DNA of 64,000 bases from NCBI RefSeq assembly GCF_000721705.1, contig NZ_JOJL01000003.1:124001-188000 (forward strand). The letters are read 5' to 3'. Positions 25,890-37,732 of this stretch are shown in pieces. Origin of the DNA: Actinoplanes subtropicus. GTDB taxonomy: Bacteria > Actinomycetota > Actinomycetes > Mycobacteriales > Micromonosporaceae. The first letter of the stretch is position 1; each line of letters begins with the position of its first letter. A program made the position numbers and the translations under genes. Under the pieces are notes generated by a model, which saw only the letters and a list, made by a program, of their open reading frames with translations, did not search any database and was not told where the DNA came from.

Positions 25890-26126
25890 TCAGCCGGGCT
25901 GGTCGGGTTCCTTGTCGGTCAGCGGGTTCGCCAGCACCCACTTCGCGGTCTCCGCGTACTTCTGCTGGATGTACTCCTCCAGCTTCACTCGCTCCACCCG
26001 CCACTGGCCGCGGCCACCGACCTTGATCGCGGGCAACTCGCCGCTGCGGACCATGTGGTAGACCTGCGAATCGGTCACGTTCAGCTCGGCCGCCACGTCC
26101 GACAGCAGGAGAAACCTGGGTTCCAC
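25890..26126 (-). CDS. Small BldC/excisionase-like HTH DNA-binding protein
   Basis: This 78-residue protein is almost entirely one MerR-like helix-turn-helix (FLLLSDVAAELNVTDSQVYHM, then VRSGELPAIKVGGRGQWRVE) followed by a helix (LEEYIQQKYAETAKWV). The GTG at 26126 has GGAGG eight bases upstream; GTG 26135 abuts it. The fold is the same as BldC, a developmental regulator that binds direct repeats head-to-tail. Three 10-bp direct repeats lie 32-61 bases upstream of this gene, which suggests autoregulation. Confidence 0.85.
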   Translation of the reverse strand: MEPRFLLLSDVAAELNVTDSQVYHMVRSGELPAIKVGGRGQWRVERVKLEEYIQQKYAETAKWVLANPLTDKEPDQPG

Positions 26127-26157
26127 GGCGAGCACCTCCCCGATCCGACCGGCTAAG

Positions 26158-26187
26158 TTTGCCACCGTTTGCCTTCGGTTGCCTTCC
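26158..26187 (-). promoter_or_regulatory. Three 10-bp direct repeats upstream of the BldC-like gene
   Basis: On the minus strand GGAAGGCAAC, CGAAGGCAAA and CGGTGGCAAA follow each other without gaps (26178-26187, 26168-26177, 26158-26167). They share their core with the pair at 25780-25799. Confidence 0.65.
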
Positions 26188-26214
26188 TCCCGTACGGGGA
26201 AAGGTGGCGCAACC

Positions 26215-26247
26215 AAAAAACGGCCCGCCGGAAAGCCGGCGGGCCGT
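26215..26247 (-). terminator. Intrinsic terminator of secA
   Basis: Twelve-base perfect arms ACGGCCCGCCGG and CCGGCGGGCCGT enclose four bases, followed on the minus strand by a run of six T. It begins 13 bases past the secA stop and is the clearest canonical terminator in the window. Confidence 0.92.
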
Positions 26248-26259
26248 TCTCGGCGTGGA

Positions 26260-29172
<2,913 letters not shown>

Positions 29173-29346
29173 GGGTCAGCGCTCCCCTAGACAGTCTGCC
29201 GAACCATCGTAGGCACCCTCCCGCGGAACCTGTGACCCGAGCCTCCGGTTAACCGCACAAAAAGGCCGAAAGGCGGCATCGCGTTCGCTCATGGCGCAGC
29301 GATTCCGGCAGGATTACCCGAAGTGGCACCATCAACAGGAGGATTC

Positions 29347-30480
29347 TTGAGCTCCGCGGAGATCAACGGTACCGGGGTGCGTCTTAGGGCATATCGCCCG
29401 GACGACGCCGAGGCGGTCGCCGCCGGATACGACGACCCGCTCAGCCACCGCTTCCTGCCCGCGCTGCCGTCGCCGTTCACGGTCGCGCACGCCGAGCGCT
29501 TCCTCAGCGAGGGGATCGCCTCGATCGTCGCGGAGGGCGGCGTGGTCTACGCGATCGCCGACCCGGAGACCGACGACCTGCTCGGCGGGATCAGCTTCGA
29601 CAAGGTCGTGCCCGGCCGCGGCCAGGCCGAGATCGGCTACTGGGTGGGCCCGTGGGCCCGCGGGCGCGGGGTGGCCACCGCCGCGGTGCGCGCGCTGAGC
29701 CGGCACGCCCTGCACGCCGGCCTGCACCGGCTGGAACTCCTCACGCACTGGGACAATCCGCTGAGCATGCGGGTCGCGCTGGCGTGCGGCTACCGCCGCG
29801 AGGGGGTACGCCGCGCGGCGCTCCCGGACGGCCACGGCGGCCGCGACGACCTGGTGGTCTTCTCCCGGCTGGCCACCGACGACGGCGCCCCGATCGTGCG
29901 CGCCCTGCCCGACCTGCCCGGCGGCGAACTCACCGACGGCGTCGTCCGGCTGCGCCCGCTCGGGCCGGCCGACGCCGGCTTCCTCGCCGTGCTGCGCCGC
30001 CTGCCCGAGGTGTGGCAGACCAGCGTGCCGGCGGTGCCGCCGACCGACGAGGAGCTGCGGCGGCGCTGCACCCGGGCGGCCGCGCACTGGCTGGAGGGCA
30101 GCCGGGTAGACCTGGTCATCGAGGACGCCGCCACCGGCGAGCCGGCCGGCGAGATCGGCCTGTTCTACCAGGAGCCGGCGACCGGCCAGGGCATGATCGG
30201 CTACAGCATGCTGCCGGCGTTCCGCGGGCGCGGCTGGGCGACCCGGGCCGCCCAGCTGCTGACGCTGTGGGCGTTCGCCGAGACCACCATCGCCCGCCTC
30301 ATCGCGGGCGCGCTGCCGACGAACGTCGGCTCGCAGCGGGTGCTGGAGAAGGCGGGATTCCACCGGGAGGCGTACCTGAGGTCACGCCTGCCCGGCCCGG
30401 ACGGCACCCGCACGGACGACGTCCAGTTCGTGCTCCTCGCCGAGGACCTCCTTTCCGAAGGCCCTCGGCTGGACGGCTGA
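29347..30480 (+). CDS. Tandem GNAT N-acetyltransferase
   Basis: This 377-residue protein contains two GCN5-type acetyltransferase domains. The first (about 1-180) has the acetyl-CoA loop WVGPWARGRGVATAAV and the pair NPLSMRVALACGYRREG. The second (about 195-375) has MLPAFRGRGWATRAAQLL and NVGSQRVLEKAGFHREA. Both resemble the RimJ/RimL subfamily. I chose TTG 29347 because AGGAGG lies four bases upstream; a GTG at 29323 would add eight residues without a ribosome site. The substrate is unknown. It is divergent from secA and convergent with hpf. Confidence 0.88.
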   Translation: MSSAEINGTGVRLRAYRPDDAEAVAAGYDDPLSHRFLPALPSPFTVAHAERFLSEGIASIVAEGGVVYAIADPETDDLLGGISFDKVVPGRGQAEIGYWVGPWARGRGVATAAVRALSRHALHAGLHRLELLTHWDNPLSMRVALACGYRREGVRRAALPDGHGGRDDLVVFSRLATDDGAPIVRALPDLPGGELTDGVVRLRPLGPADAGFLAVLRRLPEVWQTSVPAVPPTDEELRRRCTRAAAHWLEGSRVDLVIEDAATGEPAGEIGLFYQEPATGQGMIGYSMLPAFRGRGWATRAAQLLTLWAFAETTIARLIAGALPTNVGSQRVLEKAGFHREAYLRSRLPGPDGTRTDDVQFVLLAEDLLSEGPRLDG

Positions 30481-30527
30481 CCCAACGGTTTTTCCTCTGG
30501 GGTTTTCCGCCGCGGGTCGGCTCAGTA

Positions 30528-31145
30528 TCAGGCGGTTCCCTCCAGCGAGAGAATTCCGTAGTCGTAGCCACGCCGCCGGTAGACGACGCTGGGCCGGCCG
30601 CTCTCCTTGTCGAGGAAGAGGTAGAAGTCGTGGCCGACGAGTTCCATCTGGAAGAGGGCGTCGTCGACGGTCATCGGGTCGGCGGGGTGTTCCTTCTCCC
30701 GCACGATGCGCCACGGCTGGTCCCCGTCGTGTTCGGCGAGCGCGGTGGCGACCGGTGACTCCTCGGCCGGCTGGGCGAGGCTGAGGTCGGTGGGCAGGCC
30801 CGCGGTAGCGGCCGCCACCGAGACGGGCGCGTGCCGCCCGCGGTGGACCCGGCGGCGGTCGGCCGAGCGGCGCAACCGTCCGTCGAGCTTGGTGATGGCG
30901 AGGTCCAGGGCAGCGTAGAAATCCTTGGCGCAGGCCTCGGCACGAACGACCGGGCCTCTCGTCATGACGGTGATCTCGACTCGCTGGCAGGTGTCGGACT
31001 GGCGTGGATTGCGTTCGTGGAACAGCTCCACGTCGGCCCGGATCAGTTTCTGGTCGTAACGCTCGACCTTGCTCAGCTTGTCGGCGACATGCTCCCGGTA
31101 ATGATCGGGAACCTCTACGTTGCGGCCCTTGACGACAATGTCCAC
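30528..31145 (-). CDS. hpf: Long ribosome hibernation-promoting factor
   Basis: This 205-residue protein binds the small ribosomal subunit and dimerises idle ribosomes. The N-terminal HPF domain (about 1-100) begins MDIVVKGRNVEVPDHYREHV; a linker follows, and the C-terminal dimerisation domain (about 145-205) ends FYLFLDKESGRPSVVYRRRG. The GTG at 31145 has GGAGG seven bases upstream. It lies in the secA-hpf-comF-lpqB order shared with mycobacteria. Expression is expected in stationary phase or hypoxia. Confidence 0.95.
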   Translation of the reverse strand: MDIVVKGRNVEVPDHYREHVADKLSKVERYDQKLIRADVELFHERNPRQSDTCQRVEITVMTRGPVVRAEACAKDFYAALDLAITKLDGRLRRSADRRRVHRGRHAPVSVAAATAGLPTDLSLAQPAEESPVATALAEHDGDQPWRIVREKEHPADPMTVDDALFQMELVGHDFYLFLDKESGRPSVVYRRRGYDYGILSLEGTA

Positions 31146-31331
31146 TCGTGACCTCCCCCAACGTTTGTACTGCGACGCGGTGTGCTGCTGTTGGTTGGTT
31201 ACGGCGACGCGGGTGCCATGTGCACCATGCGTGACCGATCGCGAATGAGACGACTCCTTTCCGGTGGCGGTAGCTCTGCACGCGGCCGGTGAGGCGGGTG
31301 AGCGATGACGCTTACCCTCGTCACCAAGACG

Positions 31332-32132
31332 CTAACGTGCCGATGCTCCCGCGTCACCCCTCGTTTCGGATAGCTGATCGCCGGGCTTCCGCCTTTTAGG
31401 TACCCGAGGGCGGTAATCATCCGAAACCGCTCGGCGCAGTCGGGTGGCAGCCAGCACGGCAGCCCCTGCGACCTGCATCTCCGCCTCCTCGAGACGACGG
31501 GTGACCGTGGCCAGCGTCGACCCGGTCGTGGCGATGTCATCAACCACCACCAGCGTGCCTTCGATCGGGGTCGCGTGTCGGGAAAACCCGATTCGCCGGG
31601 AGCGAATTCGCAGCGAACTCTCAGCCGCCGCACGGCGTTGAGCCACCGTAAGTGACGCTGAGTCAGGACGCGGCAACGCCACGAGAGGGCGGCTCACCCG
31701 AGCATCCCAACCGGCGGCCCGCAGGCGCCGTACCGCCTGTGCGGCGAGCCGGGCCATGTGGTCGCCGTGCCGCTCCCGGGCCGCCGCCGCGGTCGAGGGC
31801 ACCGGGACGAGCGTGACCGGGCGGCGGGCCGGGGCGAACGCCGACACCGCGGTGGCGAGCAGCGTGCCCAGCGGCGGGGCGAGCCGGTGCCGGGCGCGTT
31901 CCTTGTACGCCAGTAGAACACCCCGTAAAGGCCCCTCATAGGCCCCTACGGCGACGCAGGGCGGAAATCCGGGCGGCGGTGGGGCCGGGGCCGTCCGGAA
32001 CGGCCGGAGCGCCTCCAGGTCGGATGCGCAGGGTCCGCACACGCCGTACCGCAGCGGCACCCGCTCGACCCCGCACCCGGCGCAGGCGGCGGGCAGCACG
32101 AGGTCGGCGAGATCGCCGAGCAGGCCGAGCAT
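31332..32132 (-). CDS. ComF-family phosphoribosyltransferase-like protein
   Basis: This 266-residue protein has an N-terminal zinc finger (C17-A-G-C20 and C32-G-P-C35) and a C-terminal type I phosphoribosyltransferase fold with the PRPP loop LVVVDDIATTGST. ComF proteins take part in DNA uptake in competent bacteria, but in actinobacteria the role is unproven. The internal boxes VPVPSTAAAARERHGDHMARL and QRRAAAESS are family-typical. It starts 14 bases after the lpqB stop and is probably in that operon. Confidence 0.92.
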   Translation of the reverse strand: MLGLLGDLADLVLPAACAGCGVERVPLRYGVCGPCASDLEALRPFRTAPAPPPPGFPPCVAVGAYEGPLRGVLLAYKERARHRLAPPLGTLLATAVSAFAPARRPVTLVPVPSTAAAARERHGDHMARLAAQAVRRLRAAGWDARVSRPLVALPRPDSASLTVAQRRAAAESSLRIRSRRIGFSRHATPIEGTLVVVDDIATTGSTLATVTRRLEEAEMQVAGAAVLAATRLRRAVSDDYRPRVPKRRKPGDQLSETRGDAGASAR

Positions 32133-32146
32133 TCAGTGGCCGCGCA

Positions 32147-33967
32147 TCAGAAGAGGAAGAACGGGGCTGTCGGGGTCTGCCCGGGCGGCGGGTTGGCCGG
32201 GACGCCGACCAGGTCGCTCGCGGGGATCTTGGCGGGCACGCTGGTCACGTACCACGCCGCGCCGGCCGTCTCGTACGACTCGGCGTCCGCGTTCTCGCGG
32301 TGGCTGGTCGGGTTGGCCGGGTAGGCCGTGAGATAGGTGACCGCCTCCCCGCCGACGTCGGCGAGCCGGACGTACGACAGCGCGCCGTCGACCGACACGT
32401 CCACCACCGCGTACCGCTGGCCGTCCGCGCTGGCGCCGGCCACGGCCAGGTAGGTCTCGCTGCTCCAGGCCACCGCCGTCACCTGGCTGAAGAGCGGCGG
32501 GAACAACCGCTCCGGTGTACTCAGCGCGACCGTGTCGCCGCTGGTGTCGAGCGTCGCGCGGTAGAGCCGGCCGCCGGCCACGACCGCCATCCGGCACCCG
32601 TCCGGCGCCACCGACACGGCCGTGATCGCGCCGGGCTCGCCCTGCCAATCGACCTGCACCGCCGCGGAGCCGTCCGGCGCGAAGCTGTACAGCTTGCCGT
32701 TCACCGTGATCAAGCCGACCGCACCCTGCGGGCCCCCATCGGCGGCAATCGCCCAGACCGGCCGGCCGAGTGTGCCGGAAAGGCCGACGTCGTGCAGCGT
32801 GGCCTGCGCCCCGGCGGCCGCCGAGCCGACCCGCAGCTTGCCGTTCTTGCCCGCGGTCACCACGGCGACGAACGTGTGCGTGGCGGAGGTGCTCAGCGCG
32901 GCCGAGGCGATGTTCTTGTTGTCCTCCGGGCGCAACGCCGGGACGGGGTCGCCGGCCTGCGGCGACTTCACGCGGTGGACCACCCCGTTGAAGATCGCAA
33001 ACCGCTGCGGCGTTTCGACCAGGCGGTCCGCCGGGTTGCTGACGAGGTAGTCCTGACCGGAGTACCGCACCGGGTCCTGGCCCTTGATCTTGAGCTCGAG
33101 CGTCTGCGGCCCCTGGTCGGGCCGCAACAGTGACCACTGCAACTGCCGCCGCAGCCGGTCGAGAGCCTTGGTGTCGCCGGCGGGGGCCGCCTGGGGGGTC
33201 AATGTCACGCTGAGCGTGTCGTTGGTGACGGCCGGCACGTTCTCCGGCGCCTGGGTGTTGTTCGGCAAGGGCTTCGCGACGTCGCCGAGCCAGCTGGCCG
33301 GGCCGGTCACCAGCCAGTTCAGGATCGTGGTGGGCTGCTGCGCGCTGGGGATGCTGCCGGGCATGTAGCGCAGGTCGGGGATCAGCGCGGTGTTCTCGTT
33401 GTTCCAGAAGTAGATCGTGCGGCGCTGGTAGAAGTCGTTCAGCGCGGTGTCGCTGAGCAGCAGAACCCGGTGCGGGGGCGGGCGAAGGACGAAGTAGCCG
33501 CTCTGCCCGGCGACCGGGCCGACCTCCACGCTGTACTGGGCGGAGCCGTTCGGGTCGGCGGCGGCCGGCTCCAGCGAGCCGTTGGACTTCAGCGTGCCGA
33601 CGGTCTGCGCGTAGAAGGTGAACTGCTGGTTGCTCGGGCGGTAGACCGGATCGCCCTTGAGCCGGATCACCCGGATCTCGGGGCCGGCCGCCTCGAAGCC
33701 CGCTCTGGCGCTCGGCGCGAGGAAGGCCTTGACCCGCTCCGCCGCGTGGTCCGGATCGCCGGCCGCCGCCTCGAGGAAATACGTCAGCAACTGTCTCGGG
33801 TCGCTGGCGGCCTCGCGGGGGTTCGGCACCGACTGGATCTGATCCTCGCGGGGACCGGCGCCGCCGGACGGCCCGGCGCCGACGACGGTCACCCTCGTGT
33901 CGTCGGGGATGCCGCAGCCGCTCAGCAGCAGCGCGGCCAGGGCGGCGACGGCCAGCAGGCGACGCAT
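32147..33967 (-). CDS. lpqB: Lipoprotein LpqB, MtrAB accessory factor
   Basis: LpqB (606 residues) is an extracytoplasmic lipoprotein that modulates the sensor MtrB. The signal peptide MRRLLAVAALAALLLSGC ends in the lipobox LSGC. A GerMN domain is visible at about 190-300 (RTIYFWNNENTALIPDLRY), followed by a beta-propeller-like C-terminal half. The ATG overlaps the mtrB stop by one base (TGATG), so it is translationally coupled in the mtrA-mtrB-lpqB operon. Confidence 0.96.
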   Translation of the reverse strand: MRRLLAVAALAALLLSGCGIPDDTRVTVVGAGPSGGAGPREDQIQSVPNPREAASDPRQLLTYFLEAAAGDPDHAAERVKAFLAPSARAGFEAAGPEIRVIRLKGDPVYRPSNQQFTFYAQTVGTLKSNGSLEPAAADPNGSAQYSVEVGPVAGQSGYFVLRPPPHRVLLLSDTALNDFYQRRTIYFWNNENTALIPDLRYMPGSIPSAQQPTTILNWLVTGPASWLGDVAKPLPNNTQAPENVPAVTNDTLSVTLTPQAAPAGDTKALDRLRRQLQWSLLRPDQGPQTLELKIKGQDPVRYSGQDYLVSNPADRLVETPQRFAIFNGVVHRVKSPQAGDPVPALRPEDNKNIASAALSTSATHTFVAVVTAGKNGKLRVGSAAAGAQATLHDVGLSGTLGRPVWAIAADGGPQGAVGLITVNGKLYSFAPDGSAAVQVDWQGEPGAITAVSVAPDGCRMAVVAGGRLYRATLDTSGDTVALSTPERLFPPLFSQVTAVAWSSETYLAVAGASADGQRYAVVDVSVDGALSYVRLADVGGEAVTYLTAYPANPTSHRENADAESYETAGAAWYVTSVPAKIPASDLVGVPANPPPGQTPTAPFFLF

Positions 33968-35670
33968 CACACCACCTCGGCGGTCTCGTCGGCGGCGGGC
34001 GCCGCGGCGCCCGCCTCGATCGTGGGCACGCGGTCGCGCGGGATCAGCGGCAGCGGCGCGCTCAGCAGCCGGTCGCCGGCGCGCACCGGCAGGGTCAGCC
34101 GGAACTGGGCGCCCTCGCCGGGCGCGCCCCACGCCTCCAGCCAGCCGCCGTGCAGCCGGGCGTCCTCGGCGCTGATCGACAGGCCGAGGCCGGTGCCGCC
34201 GGTCTGCCGGGCACGGGACGGGTCGGCCCGCCAGAACCGGTTGAAGACCAGCCGCTCCTCCCCCGGCTTGAGGCCGATCCCGTGGTCGCGCACGGTGATC
34301 GCGACGGCCGCCTCGTCACACGCCAGGGTGACCTGCACCGGCCTTCCCTCGCCGTGCTCGACCGCGTTGCCGACCAGGTTGCGCAGCACCCGCTCGACCC
34401 GGCGTGGGTCGACCTCGGCGATCACCGGCGTCTCCGGCAGGCGCAGCTCGATCGCCACCCCGACCCGCTCGGCCAGGCCGGCCAGCCGGTCGGCGACCCG
34501 CTCCACGATCGGGACCAGGTCGGTGTGCTCGGCATCGAGCGCGGCGAAGCCGGCGTCGAAGCGGCTGATCTCCAGCAGGTCGGTGAGCAGGCCCTCGAAC
34601 CGGTCCAGCTCGGCCTGCAGCAGCTCGGCGCTGCGCGCCACGGCCGGCTCGAACTCGTCGCGCTCCGAGAAGATCAGGTCGGCCGCCATCCGTACCGTGG
34701 TGAGCGGGGTGCGCAGCTCGTGCGACACGTCCGAGGTGAAGCGGCGCTGGAGGCGGGACATCTCCTCGAGGCGGACGATCTGTCGCTGGAGGTTGGCCGC
34801 CATCTGGTTGAACGACGCCGCCAGCAGGGCCAGGTCGTCCTCGCCGTCCACCTTCATCCGCTGGTCGAGCAGGCCGGCCGAGAGCCGCTGGGCGGTGCGC
34901 GCGGCGCCCCGCACCGGCAGCACGACCAGGCGCGTGACCAGGCCGGCCACCACGCCGAGCAGGAGCACCAGGGCCAGGCCGGTGACCAGGACCGTGGTGC
35001 GGATCTGGTTGGCGGCGCTGTCCTCGGTGGTCAGCGGCACCAGGTAGTAGAGCTCGACGTGGCCGAAGCTGGTGGGCACGGGCGACCCGTACACCAGATA
35101 TTTGGTCTTCTTGCCGTCGATGGTGGCGGTGCGGACCTGCCGAGCGATCTTGGAATCCTGCGCGACCGATTTGACCAGATCGCCGGTGATCAGCTCGTCG
35201 GTGCTCACCTTCGTCGAGGTGACCTGCTTGAGCTCGGGGTACTGCCCGGCGCGCATCGCGACGATCGAGCCGCCGGACTCGGCCCGGTCGTTGTCGGCCA
35301 GCGCGGTGACCGTCTGAGTCATGGCTTCCGGCAGCTTCGGGTCGGGCACCCCGGGTCCCAGCGGGTAATACACGCTGAGCTGGGAGGCCGCCCACTTCGT
35401 CTTGCTCTGCAGCGAGGACTGCACCTCGTCCTGCGCGCGGTTGAGCAGGATGCGGGCGCTGTTCTGCGCGACGAAGAAGCCGAACGCGCCGACCAGCACG
35501 CTGGACGCGGCCAGGGTCATCGCGACGATGCGCAGCTGCAGCGAGCGCCGCCACTGCCGGCGCGCCGGGGCCGACCAGTTCTCGAACCGGCGCGCGAGCA
35601 CGCGGAAATACCGCCGCAGCACCCGCAGGGCGCGGCGGACGGGCATCGGGAGCCAGGCCGGAGCACGCAT
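33967..35670 (-). CDS. mtrB: Sensor histidine kinase MtrB
   Basis: MtrB (567 residues) is the membrane kinase of the MtrAB system, which governs cell-wall hydrolases and division in actinobacteria. It has a basic N-terminus, TM1 near 50-68, an extracellular sensor (about 70-220), TM2 near 228-250, HAMP, the phosphoacceptor box FTSDVSHELRTPLTTV near 315, and an ATPase domain with NLVGNAVEHGEG and TGGTGLGLSIS. It follows mtrA by 26 bases. Confidence 0.97.
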   Translation of the reverse strand: MRAPAWLPMPVRRALRVLRRYFRVLARRFENWSAPARRQWRRSLQLRIVAMTLAASSVLVGAFGFFVAQNSARILLNRAQDEVQSSLQSKTKWAASQLSVYYPLGPGVPDPKLPEAMTQTVTALADNDRAESGGSIVAMRAGQYPELKQVTSTKVSTDELITGDLVKSVAQDSKIARQVRTATIDGKKTKYLVYGSPVPTSFGHVELYYLVPLTTEDSAANQIRTTVLVTGLALVLLLGVVAGLVTRLVVLPVRGAARTAQRLSAGLLDQRMKVDGEDDLALLAASFNQMAANLQRQIVRLEEMSRLQRRFTSDVSHELRTPLTTVRMAADLIFSERDEFEPAVARSAELLQAELDRFEGLLTDLLEISRFDAGFAALDAEHTDLVPIVERVADRLAGLAERVGVAIELRLPETPVIAEVDPRRVERVLRNLVGNAVEHGEGRPVQVTLACDEAAVAITVRDHGIGLKPGEERLVFNRFWRADPSRARQTGGTGLGLSISAEDARLHGGWLEAWGAPGEGAQFRLTLPVRAGDRLLSAPLPLIPRDRVPTIEAGAAAPAADETAEVV

Positions 35671-35696
35671 CTCGCGGCAAGGTTAGCCCCTTACGA

Positions 35697-36386
35697 TCAG
35701 GCGGTGCCCGCCTTGTAGCCGACCCCTCGCACGGTCAGGATGATCTCGGGGCGTTCCGGGTCGGGCTCGATCTTCGCTCGGAGCCGCTGCACGTGGACGT
35801 TCACCAGCCGGGTGTCGGCCGCGTGCCGGTAACCCCAGACCTGCTCGAGCAGCACCTCGCGGGTGAAGACCTGGCGCGGCTTGCGGGCCAGCGCGACCAG
35901 CAGGTCGAACTCCAGCGGGGTGAGCTTGACCTCGTCGTCGTCCCGGCTCACCGTGTGCGCCGGGACGTCGATGGTGATCTGGTTGCCGGGCGGGCCGATG
36001 GTGAGCAGCTCCGGCGCGGCGTCCTCACCGCGGCGCAGCCGGGCGCGCATCCGCGCCACCAGCTCCTTCGGCTTGAACGGCTTCACCACGTAGTCGTCGG
36101 CGCCGGACTCCAGGCCCAGCACCACGTCCACGGTGTCGCTCTTCGCGGTGAGCATCACGATCGGAATGCCCGACTCGGCGCGGATCGCACGCGCCACGTC
36201 GATGCCGCTCATCCCGGGCAGCATCAGGTCGAGCAGCACGATGTCCGGCCGGTTTTCCCGGAAAGCGGCCAGGGCGCGCTCGCCGTCGGCGACGAACGAG
36301 GGCAGGAAGCCCTCGCTACGCAGGACGATGCCGAGCATCTCGGCCAACGCTGGATCGTCATCGACGACGAGTACCCGGGCTCTCAT
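35697..36386 (-). CDS. mtrA: Response regulator MtrA
   Basis: MtrA (229 residues) is an OmpR-type response regulator. The receiver domain has the acidic pocket VLVVDDD, the phosphoacceptor D53 in IVLLDLMLPG and the conserved lysine in VVKPFKPKEL. The winged-helix domain shows LTPLEFDLLVALARKPRQVF and the recognition helix DTRLVNVHVQRLRAKIE. The ATG at 36386 gives the family start MRARVLVVDDDPALAEM. An AT-rich CAATAT lies eight bases upstream, compatible with a leaderless mRNA. Confidence 0.97.
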   Translation of the reverse strand: MRARVLVVDDDPALAEMLGIVLRSEGFLPSFVADGERALAAFRENRPDIVLLDLMLPGMSGIDVARAIRAESGIPIVMLTAKSDTVDVVLGLESGADDYVVKPFKPKELVARMRARLRRGEDAAPELLTIGPPGNQITIDVPAHTVSRDDDEVKLTPLEFDLLVALARKPRQVFTREVLLEQVWGYRHAADTRLVNVHVQRLRAKIEPDPERPEIILTVRGVGYKAGTA

Positions 36387-36455
36387 GCGGTCCAATATTG
36401 CACTGTCCTCCCGAACCACGTGTACCCCGGTACCGATCTCTGTCCGACCGGCAGC

Positions 36456-37730
36456 CTACGCGAACAGCGCACGTCCCCAGAAGTCGTCGGGTCCGGAGAC
36501 CCCGGGCGGGCAGGCCCACAGTCCGCTGGAGACGTGCCGGGTGTACTCGTTCATGGCGTCGTGGCGGGCGAGGTTGGTCTGGATCGGGACGAAGTGGGTA
36601 CGCGGGTCGCGCTGGTACGCGATGAAGAACAGCCCGGCGTTGAGCCGGCCGAGCCCGTCCGAGCCGTCCACGAAGTTGTAGCCGCGGCGGAGCAGGTGGG
36701 CACCGGAGTTGGTGTCCGGATGGGCGAGCCGCACGTGCGCGTCCACCGGGATCAGCGGGTCACCCGCGCCGTTCAGACCCTTCAGGTCGATCTCGTCGAA
36801 CTCCTTGGCCTGCCCGAGCGCCGCGCCCTCGCCCTTGGTCCGCCCGATGATGGTCTCCTGCTCGCCCATCGAGGTGCGGTCCCAGGTCTCGATCATCATG
36901 CGGATCTTTCGGGTGACCGCGTACGAGCCGCCGGTCATCCAGTCCGGCCCGTCCCCCGGCTGCACCCAGAGGTGCTGCTTGAGCAGGTCGGTTTCCTCGG
37001 CCTTCAGGTTGGCGGTGCCGTCCTTGAAGCCGAACAGGTTGCGCGGGGTCGCCTGCGTGGTGGACGTCGACGACGTACGCCCGAAGCCCAGCTGCGACCA
37101 CCGCACGCTGACCGCGCCCATCCCGATCCGGGCCAGGTTGCGGATCGCGTGCACCGCCACCTGCGGGTCGTTCGCGCAGGCCTGCACGCAGATGTCGCCG
37201 GCCGAGATGGCCGGGTCGATGGTGTCGCCCGGGAAGTGCGGCAGGTCGGCGAGCGCGGCCGGCTTGCGCGCGGCCAGCCCGAAACGGTCCTTGCCGGACG
37301 CGTCCCGGAACAGGCTGGGCCCGAAGCCGATGGTCAGGGTGAGGCCGGACGGGGGCAGCCCGATCGCCTCGCCGGTGTCGTCCGGCGGGGCCTCGAGGAT
37401 GCCCGCGGTGGCGCCGATCGGGCCGGCGTCCTGGCCGGCTGTCATCCGGGCGGCCGCCGCGGTCCAGTCCTTGAGCATCTGGACCAGCTCGGCGCGGTCC
37501 TTGGTGAGCACGTCGAAGGCCACGAAGTGCAGCCGGTCCTGGGCCGGCGTGACGATGCCGGCCTGGGTCGCACCGTGGAAGGCCACCGCGTCCGAAATGG
37601 CTGGCTCAGCCGATTTTTCTGATTTATCGGTAAAAAGCGACACGCCGACCGCTGACGCCCCCACGACGCCCGCCACCCCCGCGCCAGCGAGGCCGATCGC
37701 TCGCCGGCGAGAAACCGCATTCTCCGACAT
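36456..37730 (-). CDS. efeB: Dyp-type heme peroxidase EfeB
   Basis: EfeB (424 residues) is the periplasmic heme peroxidase of the EfeUOB iron uptake system. It carries a twin-arginine signal (SRRRAIGLAGAGVAGVVGAS) and the Dyp motif FGFKDGTAN, with further heme-pocket residues in GFGPSLFRD and GGSYAVTRKIRM. The ATG at 37730 lies two bases after the efeO stop. It belongs to the operon controlled by the IdeR-like boxes at 39751-39789. Confidence 0.95.
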   Translation of the reverse strand: MSENAVSRRRAIGLAGAGVAGVVGASAVGVSLFTDKSEKSAEPAISDAVAFHGATQAGIVTPAQDRLHFVAFDVLTKDRAELVQMLKDWTAAAARMTAGQDAGPIGATAGILEAPPDDTGEAIGLPPSGLTLTIGFGPSLFRDASGKDRFGLAARKPAALADLPHFPGDTIDPAISAGDICVQACANDPQVAVHAIRNLARIGMGAVSVRWSQLGFGRTSSTSTTQATPRNLFGFKDGTANLKAEETDLLKQHLWVQPGDGPDWMTGGSYAVTRKIRMMIETWDRTSMGEQETIIGRTKGEGAALGQAKEFDEIDLKGLNGAGDPLIPVDAHVRLAHPDTNSGAHLLRRGYNFVDGSDGLGRLNAGLFFIAYQRDPRTHFVPIQTNLARHDAMNEYTRHVSSGLWACPPGVSGPDDFWGRALFA

Positions 37731-37732
37731 GG

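Noticed and set aside
34150..37622. Long plus-strand frames (522 and 609 codons) opposite mtrB, mtrA and efeB
   Set aside because: They are antisense shadows; the minus-strand genes are well-conserved proteins with full motif sets.
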